Position numbers and translations under genes: made by a program. The notes beneath the pieces are model-generated. The model searched no databases. It was not told where the DNA came from and saw nothing but the letters and a program-made list of their open reading frames with translations. Below, in pieces: positions 41,277-51,263 of a stretch of DNA of 64,000 nt. How positions within the stretch are numbered: the first letter of the stretch is position 1; each line of letters opens with the position of its first letter. The stretch comes from UBA2040 sp002384725. Its GTDB lineage: Bacteria > Bacteroidota > Bacteroidia > Flavobacteriales_D > Crocinitomicaceae. The DNA is taken from assembly GCA_963926475.1 (NCBI GenBank), contig CAWUXE010000016.1, forward strand, positions 62,001 through 126,000, written 5' to 3'.

Positions 41277-43760
41277 CTATAAGAATGGATTTTCGTCGTC
41301 AGACTTTTTTGGTTCTTTATAGAAATAATATTCACCTCCAGAGACACCTTGAAGGGCGTCACAACTAAATTGGAGCGGATCGTATCCTTTTGGTTTTTCA
41401 AATTCTCCTTTGGATATTTTTACTTTGGGATCTTTATACAGTTTATTGATGTAGTAACCGAAAGCAGGGAGTGCTGCTGCTGCACCTTGACCTATACCAG
41501 TCGATCCCCAACGGATTGCTCTTTCTTCACCACCGACCCAAACTCCAGTTACCAATTCGGGCGTATACCCAACGAACCATGCATCTGAGTTATTTTGAGT
41601 TGTACCTGTTTTTCCAGCCATTGGTGTCCTAATATTGGCATAAGGCGCCGAACCCCTCAATCGCCGAGAAGTCCCAACGTTAACGCCCCCTTCTAGCATT
41701 TTGATCATTTCATACGCTACATTTTGGTTTAATACTTCTTTTGTTCTCGGCTGTGCTTGATAAATAACATTTCCATTTCGGTCTTCAATGCGAAGAATGG
41801 TTGTTGGTGAATTATAAATTCCCTGATTCACGAACATCGCTTGTGCTGGAATCAGTTCCTTCAAAGTAAGGGACATAGTGCCTAAACACATAGGCGGTGT
41901 AATTTGACTTCGCGGTAAATTGATATCTACATCACGCAAGAATTTCGCAATGTTTTCTTTGCCGGCCAAAGGTCCCATTGAGGACATCACGGCGACTGTA
42001 GTCGGATTGGAAGAATACGCTAACCCTGTAGCCATACTTCCAGCAGCTTTACCTCCTGGGCACCAATTACCAACGCAATATCCACCTGAAAAAGTAGTGC
42101 ATGGTTTGGAGGCTCCCATGGCCAATGCTGTGGCATAAACGAAAGGCTTAATAGTCGACCCAACTTGTCTTTTGGTTTGACTGACGCAATCGTAGGAGAA
42201 ATGACGAATATCTGCACCGCCTACCCACGCTTTAATAAACCCTGTTTGAGGTTCTACAGATAACATTCCACCGCGCAAAAACGTTTTATAATAAAGGATA
42301 GAATCAAGAGGAGACATAGTGGTATCGATATCTCCATTCCAAGAGAAAACAGACATATCTGTCGGTTGAGAGAAGTTTTTATCAATTTGTTTTTTAGTTA
42401 AACCAGCCGCTTTAAGCGATTGATATCTTCCTGATTCGTGTTTTGCTCGTTTTATCGATCGCGCAACTTGTTCTTCAGATAAATCTCGATATGGAAAAGA
42501 CTTCAACCCTTCTAATTGTTTTCTAAATTGGGGCTGCATTATTTTTAAATGCGTTTCCATCGCCTCTTCCGCATGTTGCTGCATTTCTAAATTCAAGGTG
42601 GTGTAGATTTTTAAACCATCGTTGTAGATGTTCCACTTTCGTCCGTCGGCACGTTGGTATTTTAAAGAGCCATCGGGTTTGGTTTCATTAAATAGATCCT
42701 TCAATTCTTTGCGAATGGCTTCTCTAAAATAAGGCGCAACTCCTTCTTTATGATCGACTATTTGATAATCAACAACAATTGGTGTTTGAATGAGTTTGTC
42801 GTATTCTTCTCGAGAAATTTTCGTACGGAGAGCACCATTGTTCTCATTACTGTTTTTCAACCATTGAAATAGAACTTGGTTTCTACGGTTCGCTGCTCGG
42901 GTGCTATCTTTTGATCTTTGTGCGGCAACATCTACATCTAGAATTTTATCAATCGATTCATTTTTTCTGTTGGCCAACCACTGACGATAATTCTTTACTT
43001 CGTGTGTGTGCGGATTGTACAATGCGGGGTTTTTGCACATACCAACTAACATCGCCGCTTCCGATTTTGTAAGATCGATGGGGTTTTTATTGAAGTAAAC
43101 TTTCGCTGCATTTTCTATTCCAACAGCGTTGTACAAGAAATCAAACTGATTTAGGTACATAGTTAGGATTTCCTCTTTCGTAAATCGTTTTTCAAGACGT
43201 GTTGCGATAATGTTTTCTTTTGCTTTTTCATTTACGCGGGTCATTAAACGCCCCGCTTTTGAGTTGGAAACCGCACTTGGGGTATAGTTTTCACCTCTGG
43301 CTGCTGCCTCTTCACGCATTTGAAGGGTAAAAAGAAGTTTTGCCAATTGTTGCGTAATTGTCGATCCACCCCCATCTTGACCTGCACGTCCAATGGCTCT
43401 AGCTAAAGCTTGAAAATCGATTCCATTGTGTTCCATGAAGCGCTCATCTTCCGTGGAAATCAAAGCGTCAAATACATAAGGGGAAATCTGTTCATAAGGA
43501 ACGCTTGTTCGGTTAATTTGCCAAAAACGGCCCAATTCAGTCTCAGCATCATCAGCATAAACCATAGAAGCCAAAAGCTCAGGAGGATTATCTAGCATGG
43601 AAACAGGCGGCATAGAGCTGTTGGGCTGAAACAACACCAAGCAAATTATGAACGTTAGGGGAAAAAACCCTAAAATATAGATAAGACGACCATACTTTTT
43701 CTTCTCTTGTGGAGAAAGGGGGGCCTTCTTTTCCCCCTTTTTTTCCTGCCTTTTCGCCAT
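41277..43760 (-). CDS. mrcA: Penicillin-binding protein 1A (class A PBP)
   Basis: Bifunctional peptidoglycan synthase: glycosyltransferase (GT51) plus transpeptidase, anchored in the inner membrane. 827 residues. Cytosolic basic tail, one membrane helix (about 29-45). GT51 domain at about 75-260 with the catalytic Glu in STEDERFMEHNGIDF and GGSTITQQLAKLL. Transpeptidase motifs: S535-T-I-K538 (GSTIKPF), SSN (YSSNPTTV) and K717-T-G-T. Fits Bacteroidota PBP1A length. It follows rodA (63-base gap) and its TAG lies one base before scoA's ATG, so the mre/pbp run continues into the CoA-transferase genes. Confidence 0.94.
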   Translation of the reverse strand: MAKRQEKKGEKKAPLSPQEKKKYGRLIYILGFFPLTFIICLVLFQPNSSMPPVSMLDNPPELLASMVYADDAETELGRFWQINRTSVPYEQISPYVFDALISTEDERFMEHNGIDFQALARAIGRAGQDGGGSTITQQLAKLLFTLQMREEAAARGENYTPSAVSNSKAGRLMTRVNEKAKENIIATRLEKRFTKEEILTMYLNQFDFLYNAVGIENAAKVYFNKNPIDLTKSEAAMLVGMCKNPALYNPHTHEVKNYRQWLANRKNESIDKILDVDVAAQRSKDSTRAANRRNQVLFQWLKNSNENNGALRTKISREEYDKLIQTPIVVDYQIVDHKEGVAPYFREAIRKELKDLFNETKPDGSLKYQRADGRKWNIYNDGLKIYTTLNLEMQQHAEEAMETHLKIMQPQFRKQLEGLKSFPYRDLSEEQVARSIKRAKHESGRYQSLKAAGLTKKQIDKNFSQPTDMSVFSWNGDIDTTMSPLDSILYYKTFLRGGMLSVEPQTGFIKAWVGGADIRHFSYDCVSQTKRQVGSTIKPFVYATALAMGASKPCTTFSGGYCVGNWCPGGKAAGSMATGLAYSSNPTTVAVMSSMGPLAGKENIAKFLRDVDINLPRSQITPPMCLGTMSLTLKELIPAQAMFVNQGIYNSPTTILRIEDRNGNVIYQAQPRTKEVLNQNVAYEMIKMLEGGVNVGTSRRLRGSAPYANIRTPMAGKTGTTQNNSDAWFVGYTPELVTGVWVGGEERAIRWGSTGIGQGAAAALPAFGYYINKLYKDPKVKISKGEFEKPKGYDPLQFSCDALQGVSGGEYYFYKEPKKSDDENPFL

Positions 43761-43823
43761 AATACTATCGAATGAAATAATAGGTAAATTTAATTAATAT
43801 TCTTCTAATCAGTTAATAACGAA

Positions 43824-45218
43824 TTAATATAGCATATCGCGCCTTTGACTGTCTAATTTTAGAAGCACAAACAGTAAAATTGAAAAACTCATCATCGAAG
43901 ACCCACCATAGCTAAAGAAGGGTAGTGGAATCCCAATGACAGGGACAAATCCAATGTTCATTCCAATGTTTATGGCAAAATGATAAAACAAAATCATACC
44001 TACGGAATAGGCATATATTCGATAATATCGATTTCGTTGACGTTCTGCTATTAATAAAATCCGGAAAAGCATGAAAAGGTAAACAGCGATTAAAATAACA
44101 GAACCGATAAACCCCCATTCTTCCGCAAAAGGGCTGAAAATAAAATCGGTTTCGCTTTCAGGCACATGATTTGCTCGCACACTTGACAAGGAAGCTCCTT
44201 TATACCCTTTTCCTGCAAATCCGCCTGAGCCGACAGCGGCCATTGCTCTAAATCGGTTATAATCTTCACCATCTTTATCTTCCACCATCCCAAGAACTAA
44301 CTCTATTCTTGATTTCTGGTGCGGGGCTAATCCATTGAATAAAAAACTAACTGAGAGAGACATGAAAGTTGACAAAAGAAAACCGATGATCACGACAATA
44401 AATGCTCGTTTTTTCTCTCTTTTTGAAGACATTCGGGATAACAACCAATACACGATGCCACCTAAAGCAGCTATGGCAATTATTACACCAACGAGCCCTG
44501 GGATATGCAGGCCTGGAATGAATAAACCAAAAGTAGTTTTTGAAATAAGCAAAGTGACTATACAGAGAAAAACCACGTAAAACATAATAGGAATAAAGTG
44601 AGTTCCCAGCCATGTTTGTTTAAATCGGATACCCGGGAAAGCATTTGTGATTTTTAGTATGAGCGGATCATAACTTAAACCCTCACGATATAAGACGAAA
44701 AGGAAGGAGGTAAAAACGACAACTGTTCCAGCATCCGGTTGCAGCATAATTAAGACAACGGGAACCAAAATAATGGTATTTGAAATCAGCACTGTTTTCA
44801 TGGTTTGCAAATGCATGCTGACCGTACTTAAATAACTGGAGAGGAGCAGTGCAGTGCCAATTTTTGCAAATTCTGCAGGTTGAATACCAAAACCACCAAA
44901 GCCAAGCCAAGCGTGCGCTCCGTTGATAGCGGGCATAAAAAGTACGATGACCAAAAGGGCTAAGGTTACACCATAAATCGGTAAGGCAAATTTGCGATAA
45001 ATGGAAGAATCTATAAGAAAAACCAACAGCCCTAAAAACAATGAAACACCTATCCACATCACTTGTTTTCCGTAGGGCATTGCCATGTCGAATAGACTCG
45101 AATGTTCAGAATTGAAAGCGGTGGAATAAACGGTGGTTAAGCCCATCGTCACAAGAACAAGGTAGCAGACCAAAAGGGGCCAGTCAATATCTTGGGTTAT
45201 ATCGTTTTTCTTTCGCAC
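43824..45218 (-). CDS. rodA: Rod shape-determining SEDS peptidoglycan polymerase
   Basis: Lipid II-polymerising glycosyltransferase that works with PBP2 during cell elongation. 464 residues, ten or more membrane helices. Conserved segments: IQPAEFAKIGTALLLS, QPDAGTVVVF (the Asp required for activity in the SEDS family sits in this type of motif), PESETDFIFSPFAEEWGF and PLPFFSYGGSSMMSF. Its start overlaps the PBP2 stop by one base, fitting the conserved PBP2-RodA gene pair. A roughly 90-residue hydrophilic/hydrophobic insertion in the middle (FGLFIPGLHIPGLVG on) is more variable. Confidence 0.95.
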   Translation of the reverse strand: MRKKNDITQDIDWPLLVCYLVLVTMGLTTVYSTAFNSEHSSLFDMAMPYGKQVMWIGVSLFLGLLVFLIDSSIYRKFALPIYGVTLALLVIVLFMPAINGAHAWLGFGGFGIQPAEFAKIGTALLLSSYLSTVSMHLQTMKTVLISNTIILVPVVLIMLQPDAGTVVVFTSFLFVLYREGLSYDPLILKITNAFPGIRFKQTWLGTHFIPIMFYVVFLCIVTLLISKTTFGLFIPGLHIPGLVGVIIAIAALGGIVYWLLSRMSSKREKKRAFIVVIIGFLLSTFMSLSVSFLFNGLAPHQKSRIELVLGMVEDKDGEDYNRFRAMAAVGSGGFAGKGYKGASLSSVRANHVPESETDFIFSPFAEEWGFIGSVILIAVYLFMLFRILLIAERQRNRYYRIYAYSVGMILFYHFAINIGMNIGFVPVIGIPLPFFSYGGSSMMSFSILLFVLLKLDSQRRDMLY

Positions 45219-47083
45219 TATAATCCAGAAAGATGGGCGTCCATAATACGTTTTTCTTTCGCTAAGTCTTTAACAGCTCTGTTCAAGTATTTTTCAATCA
45301 TTAAACTGGCAGTTGGGGCAGACCAAGTTCCTCCAAAACCAGCATTCTCTATAAAAACGGCAATGGCTATTTTAGGATTGTTTAGAGGAGCAAAAGCAAT
45401 AAATACGGAGTGGTCTTGTCCGTGTGGATTTTGGACAGTTCCAGTTTTACCACAGGTAATTATTTCGGAATTTCTGGCCATAATAGCTGTTCCTCCGGAT
45501 TCATTCACCACACGACGCATGCCTTCTATAATAGGTGGATAATATTTGGCATCTACCATAGTGTAGTTTTTCTTTCGGAATTCAGGCAAAGTGCCCGAGT
45601 TTCCGACGCTTTTTACGAAATGAGGCGTATAAAACCAACCTTTATTGGCAATTATAGCCGCGAGATTTGCCATTTGAAGCGGCGTCATCGTTACCTCTCC
45701 TTGTCCAATAGAAACAGATCGAATAGTAGAGAAAGCCCATTGATGGTGACCATACCATTTGTCATAATATTTCGAGTCAGGAATTCGTCCTGGACGTTGC
45801 CCTGTAATGTCGCTAGGAAGTTTTTGACCCAAACCAAAACTATACATGTATTCTGCCCAAATATTCAAACCAACTTCGGCGTCGGCAAAAGCGGTTTTCT
45901 TTTTTCCCTGCTGAATGATTTTTCGGACAGCTTGATAATAATAAGGATTACAAGAAAACTGAACAGCCTTCATAATGTCCGACGGATAGCCATGGTTGTG
46001 GCATCCAACCAAACTTTTATTACATGGAAAACCAGTATTTACGTCTATCACGCCTTCTTGCAAAGCGATTAATGATTGAACCAATTTAAAAATGGATCCA
46101 GGAGGATATTCAGAAGCCAAAGGTCGAGGAAACAACGGTCTCCCTTCGTCCAACAAAAGTGCTGGGTAATTTTGTTTGATATTTCGTTTTCCAACCAACA
46201 AATTCGGATCGTATGAAGGCGCTGAAATCATTGACAATACCTCCCCGGTTGAAGGCTCAACAGCCACAATGCAGCCTTTTTTGTTCTGCATTAATTTTTC
46301 ACCGTATGCTTGCAGTTCAATATCTAAGCCAAGTTTCATGGCTGGACTTTGCAAAGCGGTTGTATCATATTTTCCTCCAGCAAAAGATTCCAAAGCATTG
46401 TTCAAAGCAGAGGTAACAATATATTTTACTCCTTTTTGACCTCTTAAAGTTTGCTCGTAGTACCTTTCAATTCCAGCTCTCCCCATGTTGTCGCCAGACC
46501 TATAATAATTATGATATGCCGTATCGACAATATCTTCTTTATTGACTTCAGCAATGTAACCAAGAATATTCGCTCCACTTTTGTATGGATATTTCCGCAT
46601 ACTAGTGGGTTCTTCCCTAAAACCAGGAAATTTATCCAGATGAGGTGCGATATTGGCAATTTCATCCAGTGTTAATTCTTTGAGAAAGGGATAAGCCCTT
46701 ACGGATTGGTAATTGGAGGTGGTTCTGTCTTGATTTTTGTTATAGTAAGTTCCCTCTCCTTCTCTAATTTCTATAAAACGAGCCCTCACCTCTTTTGGCG
46801 TCCAACCGATGAGCTTTGCAAATGCAGCAGTATCAAGATTGGTGATCTCTGATTCTTGCATCATGAGGTTGTAGTACGTTTCATTCGAAACCACCATTTT
46901 ACCATTTCGGTCGAAAATCACGCCGCGAGGAGGTGTAATTTGGTGTCGTTTTTCAGCGATTCTTTGTGCCTCCAACGTCCAAGTATCATCAATAACTTGC
47001 ATGTAGAAAAGCCGAAAACCATAGATAACACCTATCGTAGTAATAAATGTTATAATGACTATTCTGCGGGAATCAAAGTTCAT
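45218..47083 (-). CDS. mrdA: Penicillin-binding protein 2 (elongasome transpeptidase)
   Basis: Class B PBP that crosslinks peptidoglycan during elongation with RodA. 621 residues. Short N-terminal helix (IVIITFITTIGVIYGFRLFY), dimerisation/pedestal region with RGVIFDRNGKMVVSNE, and the transpeptidase domain with S330-I-F-K333 (PGSIFKLV, Ile where the family often has Thr), SCN (QFSCNPYYY) and K546-T-G-T (CGKTGTVQNPHG). Overlaps mreD by four bases and rodA by one, as in the classical mreBCD-mrdA-rodA cluster. Confidence 0.95.
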   Translation of the reverse strand: MNFDSRRIVIITFITTIGVIYGFRLFYMQVIDDTWTLEAQRIAEKRHQITPPRGVIFDRNGKMVVSNETYYNLMMQESEITNLDTAAFAKLIGWTPKEVRARFIEIREGEGTYYNKNQDRTTSNYQSVRAYPFLKELTLDEIANIAPHLDKFPGFREEPTSMRKYPYKSGANILGYIAEVNKEDIVDTAYHNYYRSGDNMGRAGIERYYEQTLRGQKGVKYIVTSALNNALESFAGGKYDTTALQSPAMKLGLDIELQAYGEKLMQNKKGCIVAVEPSTGEVLSMISAPSYDPNLLVGKRNIKQNYPALLLDEGRPLFPRPLASEYPPGSIFKLVQSLIALQEGVIDVNTGFPCNKSLVGCHNHGYPSDIMKAVQFSCNPYYYQAVRKIIQQGKKKTAFADAEVGLNIWAEYMYSFGLGQKLPSDITGQRPGRIPDSKYYDKWYGHHQWAFSTIRSVSIGQGEVTMTPLQMANLAAIIANKGWFYTPHFVKSVGNSGTLPEFRKKNYTMVDAKYYPPIIEGMRRVVNESGGTAIMARNSEIITCGKTGTVQNPHGQDHSVFIAFAPLNNPKIAIAVFIENAGFGGTWSAPTASLMIEKYLNRAVKDLAKEKRIMDAHLSGL

Positions 47084-47595
47084 CGTTCTTTTGGCTTTGG
47101 TACAAAGATAATTTGTAAGCCGACACTAAACAAAAATGAAACGATAAGACTTAATACAGTTTTCTGAATAATATAGACGATTTCACCAAAATTGGCTATT
47201 TCAAACAAGAAAAACCACAAATGATGAAAGAAGAGTAAAATTCCGAAGGTATAGATGAACCAAGAAGTACCCATTGTATATATGTTGGCTTCTTTTAGAT
47301 TTTCGTAGTCATCTTGTTTTGCAAATCGAGCAAAAACTAAGGGTTTAAGGTAGGCAAAAACGACGAGTGCTGAAGCGTGCAAACCAAAAGTATCGCTCAA
47401 AAGGTCGATTGCAAAACCCATAGCAAAAGCAATGATCAATGAAAAGGCAATATTGAGATCATTTGGCAAAAGAAAAACGAACAAAGGGTAGACAATAATT
47501 AGGATTCCCCAGCCAAATTCAAGGTGATTTAAAATTAGTGCCTGAACCAAGACAAAAACCACGAAACGGATGCTATGTGTCACAAATTTATTCAT
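47080..47595 (-). CDS. mreD: Rod shape-determining protein MreD
   Basis: Inner-membrane elongasome subunit that links MreC to the PBP2-RodA complex. 171 residues with five predicted helices and the usual poor sequence conservation: HSIRFVVFVLVQALILNHLE, FLLPNDLNIAFSLIIAF and GFAIDLLSDTFGLHASALV (the D-x-x-x-D-x-x-G-x-H motif typical of Bacteroidota MreD). It overlaps mreC by eight bases and PBP2 by four. Confidence 0.9.
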   Translation of the reverse strand: MNKFVTHSIRFVVFVLVQALILNHLEFGWGILIIVYPLFVFLLPNDLNIAFSLIIAFAMGFAIDLLSDTFGLHASALVVFAYLKPLVFARFAKQDDYENLKEANIYTMGTSWFIYTFGILLFFHHLWFFLFEIANFGEIVYIIQKTVLSLIVSFLFSVGLQIIFVPKPKER

Positions 47596-48448
47596 CGTCT
47601 GGGTCTTTTGGAATGGTAGACTCTAATCGAACTTGTTCGCCCTTGAGTAAATTTTTAATCACGTATACTTTTTGCACCTTTTTAAAATTCGTTCCAAGTA
47701 AAATTTCAACATTCCATAAAGCTCTGCCTTCAATAGGTGAAACACGGTACACTTTTCCAACAGCTAAACCTCGGGGAAATATTCCGCCCCCGCCTCGAGT
47801 AATGACTTTGCCCCATTTTTTTATAGGCTTGTCGTTGGAAATACCGGTTAAATTCGCCAATCTGGCCTGATGTGTTTCCCACTTTAAGAATCCAAATGAA
47901 CCATCTTCGACAAGCATAATGTCGATATTCGGGTTCATCGACAATATCGTTTTCACCAAACTGAAATGATCCGAAACTTGATAAACGGTTCCAACGATAC
48001 CGCTCTCAGAAAAAACGCCCATTCCCTTTTTTATGCCTTGTTTTCGTCCAATGTTCAGCGACATATAATTGTTTCGCTTGTCGTAGGTCGACTTTAAGAC
48101 GGTCGCCGGAATATAGGTGTATTGTTGTTCATACGTTGCATCGGTATCACGGATTGTATCTCTAACAATAATTTCGGTCGAACTAACTTGAATATAGTTT
48201 TCAGGAATTTTTTCACGAAGCCTTTTGTTAGCTTTGATTAATTCTCTATTCGTTTCGTCTTGGTGGAGAAAATGCGTTACAGAATTTCGCGCGGCCATAA
48301 TGTTCCCTGTAACTTTATTTGATGTGGTCAAATACTGTGAACGAGGGAATGAAAGACTTGAAAAATAGGTTGCTAAAGCAATAAATTGAAGACCAACAAA
48401 AAGCAGGAAAATTCGAAAGCGTCTAAGAAAAGCGATTAAATTTTTCAT
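47588..48448 (-). CDS. mreC: Rod shape-determining protein MreC
   Basis: Periplasmic scaffold that activates PBP2-RodA. 286 residues. One N-terminal membrane helix (FLLFVGLQFIALATYF), a short coiled coil with NRELIKANKRLREKIPEN, and the two beta-barrel domains with NIGRKQGIKKGMGVFSESGI and GTVYQVSDHFSLVKTILSM, the most conserved MreC block. The IFPRGLAVGKV segment also fits. It lies 37 bases after mreB and overlaps mreD. Confidence 0.93.
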   Translation of the reverse strand: MKNLIAFLRRFRIFLLFVGLQFIALATYFSSLSFPRSQYLTTSNKVTGNIMAARNSVTHFLHQDETNRELIKANKRLREKIPENYIQVSSTEIIVRDTIRDTDATYEQQYTYIPATVLKSTYDKRNNYMSLNIGRKQGIKKGMGVFSESGIVGTVYQVSDHFSLVKTILSMNPNIDIMLVEDGSFGFLKWETHQARLANLTGISNDKPIKKWGKVITRGGGGIFPRGLAVGKVYRVSPIEGRALWNVEILLGTNFKKVQKVYVIKNLLKGEQVRLESTIPKDPDDE

Positions 48449-48485
48449 GCTCTAGGGTTAACTAAGTCGAAAAGAAATTTTCTAC

Positions 48486-49511
48486 TTAGTCGCGAATCAA
48501 GAATTGGAAACGGTGAATATTTTTCAAAGCAATACTTGTTCCACGCGCCACGGCTCTCAATGGATCCTCTGCAATGTGAACAGGCAATTTCGTTTTCGCT
48601 GAGATACGTTTGTCTAATCCTCTCAACATGGAACCACCACCGGCAAGGTAAATACCCGTTTTGAAGATATCAGCTGATAATTCAGGCGGCGTCATCTCTA
48701 AGGCGCTTAAAATAGCTTCTTCAATTTTTGAAATTGTTTTATCCAAAGCATGTGCAACTTCAGCATATGAAACAACGATTTCTTTCGGAATTCCCGTCAT
48801 TAAATCACGTCCACGAACTGCAAAATCGGGGGGAGGATTATCCAATTCTGTCAAGGCAGAACCTACTTCAATCTTAATTTGTTCAGCGGTACGTTCACCC
48901 ACCAAAATATTGTGTTGACGACGCATATACTCTTCAATATCACTTGAGAAATCATCACCTGCAATACGAATAGATTTATCACAAACGATACCTCCTAATG
49001 CGATAACGGCAATTTCAGTTGTTCCACCTCCTATGTCAATAATCATGTTTCCCATCGGCTCTTCCACATCGATACCAATACCGATTGCAGCCGCCATTGG
49101 CTCATGAATCAAATACACTTCTTTTGCTCCAGCATGCTCTGCACTATCTCGCACGGCACGTTTTTCAACTTCCGTAATTCCAGAAGGGATACAAATCACC
49201 ATTCGAAGCGAAGGGTTGAAAAGACTTTTTCCAGGATTAATCATTTTGATAAATCCACGGATCATTTGTTCCGCACTTTGGAAATCGGCAATCACACCAT
49301 CTTTCAGAGGGCGGACTGTTTCAATCAACTTGTGCGTTTTTCCATGCATCTGTTGTGCCTTCTTTCCAATAGCGACCACACGGTTACTTTGAATGTCTAT
49401 CGCAACAATAGAAGGCTCATCTACAACGACCTTGTCGTTCATGATGATCAAGGTGTTCGCTGTTCCTAAGTCAATCGCGATTTCTTGTGTCAGAAAACTG
49501 AATAATCCCAT
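48486..49511 (-). CDS. mreB: Rod shape-determining actin homologue MreB
   Basis: Forms ATP-dependent membrane-associated filaments that direct elongation. 341 residues. Actin-fold motifs: phosphate 1 in IDLGTANTLI, connect 1 in EPMAAAIGIGIDVEEPMGN, phosphate 2 in IIDIGGGTTEIAVIALGG and adenosine motif GIYLAGGGSMLRGLDKRI. First gene of the minus-strand run mreB-mreC-mreD-mrdA-rodA-mrcA. Presence of the full set indicates a rod-shaped cell, or at least an elongation machine. Confidence 0.97.
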   Translation of the reverse strand: MGLFSFLTQEIAIDLGTANTLIIMNDKVVVDEPSIVAIDIQSNRVVAIGKKAQQMHGKTHKLIETVRPLKDGVIADFQSAEQMIRGFIKMINPGKSLFNPSLRMVICIPSGITEVEKRAVRDSAEHAGAKEVYLIHEPMAAAIGIGIDVEEPMGNMIIDIGGGTTEIAVIALGGIVCDKSIRIAGDDFSSDIEEYMRRQHNILVGERTAEQIKIEVGSALTELDNPPPDFAVRGRDLMTGIPKEIVVSYAEVAHALDKTISKIEEAILSALEMTPPELSADIFKTGIYLAGGGSMLRGLDKRISAKTKLPVHIAEDPLRAVARGTSIALKNIHRFQFLIRD

Positions 49512-49569
49512 TTTGTGTTTCGTTGTTGGCTCTGTAAAAGAGTAAATATATACCTAACTTTGTTCGTAA

Positions 49570-49598
49570 AATCAGAAAAAAGGTTACATTTTCTGATT
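49570..49598 (-). terminator. Probable purH terminator hairpin
   Basis: AATCAGAAAA (49570-49579) and TTTTCTGATT (49589-49598) form a perfect ten-base stem 10 bases after the purH stop codon. The T tract after it on the minus strand is short (TTTTACG), so termination strength is uncertain. Confidence 0.55.
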
Positions 49599-49608
49599 AA
49601 ATATTTTT

Positions 49609-51135
49609 TTAATGCTTAAAATGCCTGTTTCCAGTCATCAGCATCGCCATTTCATTATTGTTGCAATACTCAATCGACAAATCGTCTTTAATAGATCCGC
49701 CAGGTTGAATAACTGTGTCAATTCCTTCCTTGTGTGCAATTTCAACACAGTCAGGGAAAGGGAAAAACGCATCTGAAGCCATCACGGCACCTTTCAAATC
49801 AAATTCGAAAGACTTCGCTTTGTGTATCGCTTGTCGTAATGCATCTACACGAGATGTTTGCCCAGTTCCACTTGCAAGTAGTTGTTTGTTTTTCGCTAAA
49901 ACGATGGTGTTTGATTTCGTATGTTTCACCAATTTGTTGGCAAACAATAAATCTTCAGTTTGTTGCTCCGTTGCTCCTTTTTTCGTTACTACTGTTAAGT
50001 CCTTTTTCGTTTCAACTAATGCATCTTTGTCTTGTTCTAATACACCGTTCAAAATCGTTCGAAACTGTTTTCCTGGAAAAGAAAAGATCTTCTGAACTAG
50101 CAAGATACGGTTTTTCTTAGATTTCAACAACTCTTCGGCATCGGCATCAAAACTCGGTGCGATGACGACTTCACAGAATAACGAGTTGATCAATTCAGCC
50201 GTTGCTAAATCAATTGTTGTATTGGCGATTAGTATTCCGCCAAAAGCAGAAACTGGATCTCCTGCTAAAGCCGCTGCATATGCTTCTTTCAAAGAAGAAC
50301 GAGTTGCCAACCCACACGCATTGTTGTGTTTCATTACGGCAAACGTCGGAGCATCATTTTGGAAATCAGCCATCAAATTCACCGCTGCATCCACATCAAG
50401 TAAATTATTGTAAGACAAATCTTTGCCATGCAGTTTGTCGAAAACAATGTTCATGTCACCATAAAAAACACCTTTTTGATGTGGGTTTTCTCCATAACGC
50501 AATACAGCTGATTCTTGAATGCTTTGTTTGAAAATATCTTTCGAATCGTCGTTGAAATACTCAAATATTTTTGTGTCGTAATGCGAACTCACTTCGAAAG
50601 ATTGCATCGCGAAACGTTTTCTTTGTTCTAAGGTTGTTGAAGCATTCTCCGAATAAATTTCTACAAATTCCGCATATGATTTTTGCGAAGGAAGGATAAC
50701 AACATGTTTGTAATTCTTCGCCGCTGCACGAATCAAAGAGATACCACCAATGTCAATTTTTTCAATGATATCTTGGTGCTCTGCTCCAGAAGCAACAGTC
50801 GCTTCAAAAGGATACAAATCCACAATTACCAAATCGATAGAGGGAATTTCAAATTCATCGATTTGTGCTAAGTCAGAATCTATTTCTCTTCGGTACAAAA
50901 TACCACCGAAAACCTTTGGATGAAGTGTTTTCACTCGTCCACCTAAAATCGAAGGATAAGAAGTCAACTCCTCAACAGGAACAACCGACACACCCATGCC
51001 CTCAATAAATTTTTGAGTTCCACCTGTTGAAAAAATTTGAACCCCGTTTTTAGCGAGTTGTTCAACGATAGGTGCTAACCCTGTTTTATCGAAAACAGAA
51101 ATTAGTGCGGAGTGTATGTTTTTATTGGAATTCAT
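49609..51135 (-). CDS. purH: Bifunctional AICAR transformylase / IMP cyclohydrolase
   Basis: Last two steps of purine synthesis: formylation of AICAR by 10-formyl-THF and ring closure to IMP. 508 residues. N-terminal cyclohydrolase (about 1-195) with SVFDKTGLAPIVEQL, GGRVKTLHPKVFGGIL and DLVIVDLYPF. C-terminal transformylase with RYGENPHQKGVFYG, FAVMKHNNACGLATR, SAFGGILIAN (the SAFGGxxA formyl motif) and the closing region MASDAFFPFPD. Other purine genes in the window are purD, purQ and gmk, none contiguous. Confidence 0.96.
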   Translation of the reverse strand: MNSNKNIHSALISVFDKTGLAPIVEQLAKNGVQIFSTGGTQKFIEGMGVSVVPVEELTSYPSILGGRVKTLHPKVFGGILYRREIDSDLAQIDEFEIPSIDLVIVDLYPFEATVASGAEHQDIIEKIDIGGISLIRAAAKNYKHVVILPSQKSYAEFVEIYSENASTTLEQRKRFAMQSFEVSSHYDTKIFEYFNDDSKDIFKQSIQESAVLRYGENPHQKGVFYGDMNIVFDKLHGKDLSYNNLLDVDAAVNLMADFQNDAPTFAVMKHNNACGLATRSSLKEAYAAALAGDPVSAFGGILIANTTIDLATAELINSLFCEVVIAPSFDADAEELLKSKKNRILLVQKIFSFPGKQFRTILNGVLEQDKDALVETKKDLTVVTKKGATEQQTEDLLFANKLVKHTKSNTIVLAKNKQLLASGTGQTSRVDALRQAIHKAKSFEFDLKGAVMASDAFFPFPDCVEIAHKEGIDTVIQPGGSIKDDLSIEYCNNNEMAMLMTGNRHFKH

Positions 51136-51152
51136 GCGTGTAAAATGTGCGA

Positions 51153-51186
51153 CAAAGTTACCGAGAATTTCTGATTAAAAGACAAA
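51153..51186 (-). promoter_or_regulatory. Bacteroidota promoter for purH
   Basis: On the minus strand TTTG (51186-51183) is followed after 22 bases by TAACTTTG (51160-51153), an exact -7 match 17 bases before the ATG at 51135. Spacing is at the upper end of what is usual. Confidence 0.5.
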
Positions 51187-51226
51187 GTATCAGCACATTT
51201 TAAAGCTAAAAAACGGCCTAATCGAC

Positions 51227-51234
51227 TACTTTTG
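51227..51234 (+). promoter_or_regulatory. -7 box for the response regulator gene
   Basis: TACTTTTG matches TAnnTTTG and lies 29 bases before the ATG at 51264, giving a leader of roughly 22 bases. It diverges from the purH promoter. Confidence 0.48.
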
Positions 51235-51263
51235 TGCATTTTTATAAAAAGTAGGTCAAAATC

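Noticed and set aside
41276..41401. Longer start for CoA-transferase subunit A
   Set aside because: It would overlap the penicillin-binding protein gene by 125 bases and adds residues absent from the family; MNKVVKDVNEALNG at 41275 fits well.
49554..49561. TAACTTTG on the plus strand just outside mreB
   Set aside because: It would drive transcription toward the 3' end of purH with no plus-strand gene downstream; treated as chance.
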